Assembly: GCF_914767665.1 (NCBI RefSeq)
Contig: NC_059504.1
Span: forward strand, 22,546,001 to 22,610,000
Length of the DNA: 64,000 bases
From: Harmonia axyridis
Lineage: Eukaryota; Arthropoda; Insecta; Coleoptera; Coccinellidae
Direction of reading: 5' to 3'
In this document: positions 55,979 through 64,000 of the stretch, in pieces
Position numbering within the stretch: the stretch's first letter is position 1
Layout: every line of letters begins with the position of its first letter
Position numbers and translations under genes: made by a program
Notes under the pieces: model-generated
What the model was told of the DNA's origin: nothing
Database searches by the model: none
The model's input: only the letters and a program-made list of their open reading frames with translations

Positions 55979-56125
55979 CATTGAAGTATACACTACACAA
56001 AAAAATTTCTTAAAATCAAGTATCTCGATAGAATGTTCTTGATTTTTCAGTACTTGATGAATAAATACTTGACTTGACGTGACTTGTTTTCAAATCAAGT
56101 AGCTTAAATATCAAGTCAAGTCGTA
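55979..56125. repeat. Cluster of ACTTGA/TCAAGT words
   Basis: At least eight copies of CTTGA or its complement lie in about 130 bp, including AAATACTTGACTTGACGTG and ATATCAAGTCAAGTCG. Similar words flank the LINE on both sides (51171-51245 and 55072-55098). They resemble subterminal transposase-binding repeats. Confidence 0.5.
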
Positions 56126-57110
56126 AATATTAAGAGTTAAAAGTTGTAATTGATGAAATCTCATTTAAAATAATCTAGTGGTCATGAAAAATTCGCGTTT
56201 TACTTGTTTTAACTTTGAACTCATTATTTTTTGAAAGATTAACACGACTTCGTTGTTCTTCTGGTTGGTTACAATCATTTTCTTTTTTCAAAGCGAATAA
56301 ATCAAATATCCAAAGATATAATAAATCATTCTGCATCATGACATCAAATTTTCTGGTAATTTCCATATTCATTCGAATAATATGATTCTATTTAATTTGT
56401 CGATTTCGTTTCATTCTCAAAAAAGCTCGAACATATTTCGGTCTTCATAAATTTCCGTAATGGTGCTGTGCACCTCTGCAAAATGACTAGAGTCTATTAT
56501 ATTGTCGTTTCCCAAGTAAATTAACATATAATTAACACCCATTCAGACCGTGTTTCTATGTTGTCTTCACTGATTCGTACCAAATATTACTACAGTTAAT
56601 GGAATATCTCAAGAGTTTTGGTATCTTGTGTAGGATGACTGAGACTTCAATGTTCGAACTTCCATGACCTTGCTCTATGAAATTCACCTTGGCGTATGTG
56701 AAAATCCGAATCTGTACAATTTTGGGCGATATTGAGCTGATAAATACCCAAATTTTGAATAAAACAATGATTAACTTAGATTTGAATGAAATAATAATTA
56801 AACTGTTCTGTCATACCTCAGCTTCATCAGTTTTTACATTTCAACTAGCCACATTGTATTGAAATCAATATTGTGTTATTTTATTGGATTATATGGATAT
56901 TAGAGTTTATAACAATTTTTCTCAATTATTACCTGAAATGAATTTGCTTCCAGTGGATACCAAATCATTCAATTTTTAGGTGAAAAGGGTCTAAATGTTG
57001 ATGTGTTGGTTTCCATTTCAATAAAAATACAACATTGTACCTATATTTCATACTTTCTGATTGTTAAAATTGAATTTTTTGATAATGTTACAACTTCTAT
57101 ATCAAATATA
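56126..57110. other. Unassigned
   Basis: Short open frames only; no motif or repeat recognised. Confidence 0.4.
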
Positions 57111-57670
57111 CAGGGTGATTCACCTGAGAATCCTCCTATTAGACGTTTAAGGAAAACTAATCATAATTTTGTGCTGAAAATTTGCATATTGCGGTTTGAG
57201 CCAATGATCTTCCTTCCTAAAATATTTTCAGACCTCTACAATTTCCGCTTATACCGGAAACACTACTACTTTCTTAGTTTGTTATTTCAAGTGGCACACC
57301 CAGTATATATTATTGCACCATTAGATAGCTTATTTGATGACAATTTCAGCAATATGCCATAACTTGGGTATAAATCCAACGGTTCATGAGTTTTTGAGGT
57401 TTTGACAAGTATTACGTGTTTTGAATATTTCTGCAGATAAACTTTTTTTCGGAGAACCCTTTAATATTTTCGATTCTGTCAATAGACACTGCTTGCGGTT
57501 TGGACCAAAAATGTACAGGGTAATTATAAGAAGATCATTAACTTGGCCAAATCAAATCAAATTGATCAAAACAAAAAATTTTCAAGTTACAACTTATATT
57601 TTTCATTCTTTCAGTCAATTCTACCTATAAAAATAACCTCTGTGAGCTCTCTGAGGAAAATAATGGGTTC
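57111..57670 (+). repeat. Lone arm of fold-back family F5
   Basis: CAGGGTGATTCACCTGAGAA next to TA, followed by CCTATTAGACGTTTAAGGAA, TATACCGGAAAC-ACTACTACTTTC and AATATGCCATAACTTGGGTA, matches the left arm at 30652 onward. No opposite arm follows. Confidence 0.75.
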
Positions 57671-58160
57671 ATTTCCATTATAATTAATTCATGGTTGTTG
57701 TTTCTCGTTTATATTTCTTCTTGGTATTTTCCTTAATTTTATTATGATGAAATCATCACTCGAGTATCTGAAAATTCTGAATTAAGGATATTTTTGTTTT
57801 ATTAGATATTAATAAAATCTCTGAAATATTTCAGAACCAATATTTCTGTCCATTCCTCAATTGGGCTGAGCAAAAACCTGCATATCAAAAGAATAATATA
57901 AAAAATTTCATACAATGAATTTTTGTTATATCTTTCATCAAAGAAATTCTACTGTTGTGAATAAGAAATAGTAAATTTAATTAATCTTCGATGATTTCTT
58001 CAAAATGTAAAAGAAATTACAAAACATTCGTTAGTTGACAAATTTTCTTAGATATTTATCAAGCCTTATTGAATGTTAAATGGTGTCTTTTTATCAGTAT
58101 AGAGCGAGTACCTTTATTCAGTAATGTATTCGGTTTTTGGCGGTCCCAGAAGATAAGATA
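57671..58160. other. Unassigned AT-rich sequence
   Basis: Nothing recognised. Confidence 0.4.
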
Positions 58161-58325
58161 GATGACCTTTTGTTGGTTTTCTATTCATTTCACACCAGAC
58201 TGCAGTTCACGGTTGAAAGGGAGGTAAACCGGAAAATTCCTCTCCTTGATATGATTGCGCATAGATGTGATGATGGCTAGCCTTTGACCTGTTGGTACAA
58301 GGAACCTACTAGATTACTAAACTAG
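58161..58325 (+). pseudogene. Penelope-like reverse-transcriptase scrap
   Basis: A short frame reads LQFTVEREVNRKIPLLDMIA, a stop-interrupted gap, then LTCWYKEPTRLLN. The pattern FT-E-E-N--IPLLD...T-WY-KPT is typical of the region just after the YxDD box in Penelope-like elements. Only about 45 codons remain and one stop is present. No endonuclease or terminal repeat is visible next to it. Confidence 0.55.
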
Positions 58326-60427
58326 TTCGAATTTAATACCTACATCAGATACCCAAAATTTGATTTTGATTCATTTTGGATTTGTGCAGATTGAATAGAG
58401 GCTAGCCGAGAGAAAGAATAACATAAACATGTGTACCTTGGTTCGCATTCAACCTGTATTGTTATTGTTATTATGTCATCATACATCTGCTCATAAGTTA
58501 AATTTGCCATTTGACATGTAAATTTTCCATTTTATATTTTTAAATGTGATTTTTGTTCTAATTCATTATTTTAAGTTTTTAACAAAAACTTTATTTATAC
58601 AATGTGTGTTCAATGTTTTATGTATCACATCGTTAGCCGAAAACAATTAACTAAGGGTGAGTCACCACCTAAAGTTTTTCAAAAATTTTGTAATGGTCTG
58701 TTATTGTATTCTATTCTGTGAAGAAGTCTGAATATACATAAAGGACGTGAATTTGTTGATATGAAAGTATTCGGTTGGGTTCGTTCTGGAAATAGCTACA
58801 AATGGGTTCTGACAATTAATTTCAGTACCTCTGTATAATATAAAAAACAACATATTTGTTCAGTGTCTAAGAAAAAAGAAAAGGGGAATATGTATGATTG
58901 GTTTCGAAATCACAAGGATCCGAGCATTCGATTGCTAGGTAATGAAAATTGCAAATCTTATGAATATCATGTCAAGCTGCATATTGAATGATAAGAAATA
59001 AAATATCCCATTATCCAGACTGATGAGGTTAGATGAATAGTCTGTTAATCCTATACTCACAGATAAATACCCTTAATGTGTAGTGTCATCTGTTGAGAGT
59101 CTCAAGTTAAATTGAACCATTATTTTTATTTTTTTCAAATTTATATTCTAATATTTCCAATAGTAGAAATCCTATGAATCGAAAGAAGAAAAAGTTCAAG
59201 ATAAAGATAAGTTGTTTTGAAAACGATTAAGAAATTACACATCCACAGTGCCTGAAATTTAATGAATTCGCGAAAAATTATCATTTCGTTTTTTTATTTC
59301 TTCTTTACTATTCATGATTTTGAAAATATATTAATTTTTATTTCAAAGTCACTCTATCTTCTACTGGAAGATCTACTACTACTATAACCACTATTCCGTA
59401 TAAGATCGAAAAGAGGACACCCCTATCATCATTCAGCTGCTTTAATTCTGCACGAAATAATGAATAATTTCGGTCTTCATGCGTACCCCTGCACTTCCTT
59501 CGTGTTAACGACCGAGGTATTTGAAATTCTGAAAGTATTCGAAACGAGTTAATAACTTTGAGAATCCCCCCAACTTGTGACGCATAATGGAAATGAATAT
59601 TGATGTCGGTGACAACTTTATTTGATTTTTTTCATCGTGGGGTTGCCCCCACTGAGGTAAATTTGTATTCAACTGACGCGTGACATACCCGCCCAGCCAT
59701 CAATGTTTGGATAAAGTTCATTTCATCTGAATACTGTGTGGTTCTATGTTCAAGTGATTGACTTCATTATACAATGTAATTTATTGGAAACACTGTGCAT
59801 TTCACTAATGGTTATTATGTCATTTTGTATCGAGTGATAAACCAGCCTGTATTAAAAAAATTGTTGAATGGATATCACGCTGTGGAGTTTGAAATTTGAA
59901 TCCGTGGTTATCTGTTTCGAAAGAAAATTTTCAACTTTGAAACTATCGAGGCTAAAAAAGTTCTAAGAAAAATATTGTTGAAGCATTACATAATATTTTG
60001 AGATGTGATATAGGTATTGATTTTCAGCCTTCAAAATTAGATTTTCGAGCAAGAGGAATTTCGTTGATGTATTATATCGCTAGTTATTTTTCTTTGCAAG
60101 TGGTTTTTGGAAAAATCTCAAAATAGTGATTTGAATTTCGACGAGAGAGAAGCACAAGTGATATCAGAAGAATACAGCGTTTATTCGATTATATTATATT
60201 TTTGGCTAAAAACACGAATCATTTTCGCTGAAAATCCTAACCTTTCAAAGGTCAAGGATAATTCAATTCTGCAAATGAATATATTTCAGATGTTTCCAGA
60301 TATGGCATTATCTATATTCTGCCTAAAACTAGAATTGGTCGTAGATGTGAAATTAGCTTTGAAGTGTTATTTCTATCAGTAAAAGTTTCTAATATTGGTA
60401 CCACTATTCACCTGGATATACTTTTTA
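58326..60427. other. Unassigned; a less AT-rich island at 59.4-59.7 kb
   Basis: 59380-59720 is less AT-rich than its surroundings and free of obvious repeats. It could be host regulatory or untranslated sequence, but no motif is decisive. The rest is AT-rich with chance open frames. Confidence 0.35.
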
Positions 60428-60719
60428 TAATCATTTTTGTTATTTTTTTATAGCAGAGAACCATCAGATTCAAAATGAAAAAAAAATCTTAATACACATC
60501 TGTTCAACCATGTTATTTAAGAAATAAAAATTTGTTAGAACACTCTAATTTTGTTTGCATTTATTCAAAAGTTTTTTACTCTATAAAAAGTATCTCTGCT
60601 TATTATAGAGTAAAAATTTTTTGAATAAATGCAAACCAAATTAGAGCAAATGTGTATTATGATTTTTTTCATTTCGAATCTGATGATTTTCTGCTATAAA
60701 AAAAATAAAAATGATTATA
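60428..60719. repeat. Palindromic fold-back of about 290 bp
   Basis: ATAATCATTTTTGTTATTTT at 60428 pairs with the complement ending 60719. The arms run to the centre near 60592, where TTTTACTCTATAA and TTATAGAGTAAAA flank a 15-base loop. The arms differ by small indels. Confidence 0.85.
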
Positions 60720-60749
60720 AATATCAAGATAGTAGTAAAATGCTATTGC

Positions 60750-61503
60750 CCCGTAAAGGACTTCCCATTTCTACGTTTCCAAGTATGTCTTGACAACTTT
60801 CGCAACATGGGGTCGTATTTCGGCTGTTTGTCTTTCAATGCTCGACTCGAACGCATTAATTGCGTTTGATAACGATATTTTTCAGTCGGTTTTAACGATT
60901 CCTTATACACTACGCCGAGCTGGTTTCACCAAATACTGAGCATGACCTTGGAACCGTGAATATTCGGTTTGGCCGTCGACGTGGGCACATGACCGAGATA
61001 TCCCCATGATTTTATACGCTTGGGATTATCGTTATGAAACCATTCTTCGCCTCCAGTCACAATGCGGTGCAGAAATCCCTTCCATCTTTGCCTTGCAAGC
61101 AGCTGTTCATAAGCAAACAAACGTCGCTCAACATATCTCGCCTTCAACTTGTACGGCACCCAATTTCCTTGTTTCTCAATCCTTTCCATGACTTTCAGGC
61201 GTTTTGAAATGGCTTGTTGCGTCACTCCCAATGATCCTTTCAATTATTGTTGCATTTGACACGAGTCTTGATCAAGTAAAGCCTTCAATTCAGCATCTTC
61301 GGAAAACTGTTATCTTCCACCGCCATGCTGGTTTTCGATGTCAAAGTCACCGTTTTGAAGCGTTGAAACCACTTTCGGCACGTTCTTCCACTAATTGCGG
61401 CCTCACTTTATTTATTTAAGAGCATTCGTTGTGCCTTCTCCACATTGAAGCAGAAAATTAAAACCTGCCCCAAATGACGAGAATTTGGCTCATAAACCGA
61501 CAT
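60750..61503 (-). pseudogene. Decayed mariner transposase
   Basis: Reading on the minus strand from ATG 61503: MSVYEPNSRHLGQVLIFCFN, then a frameshifted FQRF-x-GDFD region, an open part with QAISKRLKVMERIEKQGNWV, RKGFLHRIVTGG-type text like WKGFLHRIVTGGEEW, and STAKPNIHGSKVMLSIW. The first catalytic aspartate in TGDE is changed to G. A TGA replaces the second W of WW. LKDKQPKYD is followed by a deletion that removes the second catalytic HDNA block, and similarity ends at a KTYLET-KWEVL-like stretch. It shares the general plan of the intact mariner at 3.2 kb but is clearly an older, different copy. Confidence 0.85.
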
Positions 61504-62439
61504 GTTTAATCGAGAATAGCTTTATGATTAATATTTCGATGGCGTTATGTGTACAAATAAGTTAAGTTTTAAGTTTTACTGTTTCGACTACCAGGGCCAT
61601 TACCCGTGTGAATTGAAGCTCAATGTGTGATCACTTTCTTCTTCTGCTGTATATGGGCAAAAGTAAATATTTCGTTTCGACTAACATAATAAGACATGAA
61701 CGTGTAGATATAAAATAAATAAATATATGAATAAATAGTAAAATATAAACAATATTTACAATATATACAATATATGTATAACTGATATGTATAACAAACT
61801 AAATTAGATGAAAGTATAGATATAAAATAAATAAATATATAAATAATATTATAAAATATAAACAATATGTAGGTACAATTTATTCCATATACAATGAGTT
61901 ACAAATGTTCAGTCGAAAGAGAAAAGAGAAAGAACATCAAGAAACTAATGGTGTTTCTTGGTCAACATAGATGGAATGGTGAGTATTATAGCAACTCACA
62001 TATATTTATTTCTTTGTTTACAAATACCTTAGCTTATTGTATGACATCAACGATCTTTTTATATCGACTACCACTTACCGCTACTGCCATATTGCAAAAC
62101 GGCGGAAGCAAAGTTATACACCTAATAATACTACAGCCGCAATTTTGGATATTCGAAATAAAAAACATTCCCCAAAAAAATAATTTTACTGGTTCAATAA
62201 TTATTCACCAAGTCAATTATATTTATTATTAGGAACATCTCAACGTATACACAAAAAACTGGAGAACAACTCAGATACTAAAATAAATATTTTCTCGCCT
62301 TTCAAAGTTATACCAACGAATATTATATGTTACTCGTCTATCATAAAAATTCGAGAAGAGTACTGATTTGGCGCAGAAGCTTCTGAGTATTCTCTTATTG
62401 ATGTGCAACAAACATTGTCATTCACTATCAAATATTCTC
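61504..62439. other. Unassigned, with an AT-rich tandem pair
   Basis: 61702-61752 (AGATATAAAATAAATAAATA and onward to AAATATAAACAATAT) repeats at 61818-61869. No gene is supported; the open frames here follow the low-complexity sequence. Confidence 0.5.
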
Positions 62440-62710
62440 TAATGAATGTTCAAATTACTTTATGATTTGAGTTCTTTGAATTTCTGGTATTTTTATGGAA
62501 TGTAATGGACATAATGAAGAAATTGGAAGATTTGAATGCAATTTTGTGTTGAGCGAAGATTCATCATATCAATGAGAAACTATATTCCAACAATCATTTC
62601 CTTCAGCAGAACCTTTTGAGAGTTATAACTGTTAAATAAATTTTTTATGGATTTTCAACAGTCTGTTTCTTTTGACCACAGAAAGTCGAAGACTCACCTT
62701 GTGTACTGAT
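62440..62710 (-). repeat. Dispersed repeat family F3, inverted copy
   Basis: The reverse complement aligns with 5545-5800: AAATCCATAAAAAATTTATTT-type text, CCAGAAATTCAAAGAAC and TTCCATAAAAATACCAG are shared. Confidence 0.5.
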
Positions 62711-63625
62711 TTTATTGCCTGAATAAAAATGAAGCAATCCATATTTCTTTTGATCAATCCTAACAGTTCGGTTCATGTTCAGAAATGGACAAAATTGAAA
62801 TCATTTTCGTATGATGTTGCGCAAATTACAAGCATTTGGATGACACGATAGCGGCTTATACCCTAGAACATGCGCATAAAATAATTTCGAACATCTCAAA
62901 CTCCGCAGAATAATAATCTTTCCCAAAACTTCTTGATTGGCACGTCAGTACGTTCTCGATGTCTCCACCAAAAATTCATTTCTCACGAAACTCCATAAAC
63001 CCACCTCACATATCTCCGGCAAGCCATCCATCTCCGTCATGTGACATAAAAATTCAAGTAGTTTATTTGAGAAAGATTGAAACCTTTATAAAACTTCTGT
63101 CTTGGTTTTTTCAGGGTACAGACGTGTTATAATGCCACCGAGTAGAATTATTGTCGCACGTAGAGAACAGATGGGCGAATTTTCTTTTATTTAACGACAA
63201 AAATCATGGAGGAAGTGAGCGCTACCCGCCCGACGTACTTAAAAATGGATTTTATGTTGGCACCGTTTTGTCGAGTTTTATTTTCAATGCGCTCGAATTG
63301 TTATTCTTTCTGGGATGAGGGAGACTTGAGATGGAAAACAAATTCGCTACTCGCTCGGAAATTAGTGATTACCGAGTTTTTCCTCTTGTTTACGGCTTCT
63401 TTGGAGCGGATCGGCCAGATGATTCTTATGGTATTTTATGTTACTACCAAGACCGAGACGCGAAGATGAAGATAACTGGCCATAGAAACGACAATCCTTT
63501 GCGAGCCAACTTGATTAAAATATGGAAGGAGTTCAAGATATTATGATATCTACTGCCATGAAATTATAATCCCACAAAAGAGGGAATAATTCAGGGGTCG
63601 AGATCGATTTACTTGCGGAACTATA
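62711..63625. other. Unassigned
   Basis: A TTTTTTCAG acceptor-like site at 63107-63115 is followed by a short open stretch, but no partner exon was found. Two overlapping open frames at 63206-63546 show no domain. Confidence 0.35.
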
Positions 63626-64000
63626 CAGGGTGAGAATAATTCTGTAGACTTTGATGAAATTCAACAAATATGTTTTTCTACATTCATGCAAAAAGCAAAA
63701 CTTTATTGAACTATATCTAGTGGAAAAAGAAGTTCTTCATTGCACTAGTGCAATAAAGTTTTTATTGCACTCATCTGTCATTGTACTTCAACGTGCTGTA
63801 ATCATGACAAACATAAACGTTCAAACCCACTACATATTTATCAGATATGCTGTGAGATTGGCAATACGTTTTAAACCAATTGTTCATTCACTTTCAACAT
63901 TGAGGATAAAAATAAAGTTTGAGTTGAATTGTTCGTAACGTATTAGTTCCTGTTTCAATGCAAATCGATATTAATGATAAAGTATTCAAGTTGCGCTTTT
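63626..64000 (+). mobile_element. Element end running out of the window
   Basis: CAGGGTGAGAATAATTCTG after TA has the form of the other Tc1/mariner-type ends here. A TTGCACTAGTGCAA palindrome lies about 115 bp inside. The other end is not in the window. Confidence 0.35.

Noticed and set aside
61620..61865. 81-codon minus-strand Tyr/Ile-rich open frame
   Set aside because: It is a translation of an AT-rich tandem repeat.

Overview
The window looks like AT-rich nuclear DNA from an insect. A beetle is possible, but nothing here settles the order. The evidence is a canonical 345-residue mariner transposase, irritans-type mariner ends, THAP-bearing elements with 8-bp target duplications, several LINE clades, tRNA-derived SINE-like units and many fold-back elements with TA-flanked CAGGGTG-type ends. 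There is no bacterial-style operon, no CRISPR array and no confident host gene. The only host-gene candidate is a weak set of small, phase-compatible exons on the minus strand at 45.5-46.4 kb. The window is best read as a gene-poor, transposon-dense interval with many nested insertions.

Layout. 1-8.4 kb: the end of a long-inverted-repeat element, a decayed Tc1/mariner-like copy, a complete mariner with an intact transposase (3044-4329), two fold-back families and a 5S-rRNA-like stretch. 8.5-11.5 kb: two adjacent dead LINE fragments. The first is split by a GC-rich, palindrome-packed insert and the second by a 762-bp P-element-like element. 12-18.8 kb: a short tandem duplication, a degraded kilobase-scale repeat field, a LINE tail split by a SINE that carries a hammerhead-like core, and the 5' end of an irritans mariner. 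18.9-21.8 kb: a second 762-bp P-like element carrying THAP-domain exons, then a fold-back with another inverted-repeat element inside one arm. 23-28.3 kb: repeated blocks built from LINE 3' ends, a CpG-rich core and fold-backs, with a copia-derived insert and a Tc1/mariner miniature. 30-38.8 kb: a 0.85-kb duplicated segment, one copy of which is split by a fold-back; a 1.53-kb element with roughly 570-bp terminal repeats; and a truncated Crypton-like tyrosine recombinase between perfect 23-bp inverted repeats. 39-42.9 kb: a 1.58-kb unit repeated about 2.3 times. 43-49.9 kb: fold-back arms and the candidate host exons. 51.2-55.1 kb: an apparently full-length LINE with both ORFs open. 55.1-64 kb: an hAT transposase fragment, a Penelope-like RT scrap, a large palindrome and a decayed second mariner.

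How the parts relate. Only the mariner at 3.2 kb and the LINE at 51.3 kb keep complete protein machinery. The other elements look like passengers (elements carrying ends but no working enzyme) or corpses. Several junctions allow relative dating: P-like element into LINE, LINE 3' scrap into a fold-back arm, Tc1-like miniature into a duplicated repeat, and inverted-repeat element into a fold-back arm. The most interesting items are the paired P-like THAP elements, the Crypton-like gene with inverted repeats, the two hammerhead-like motifs, and the GC-rich palindromic insert.
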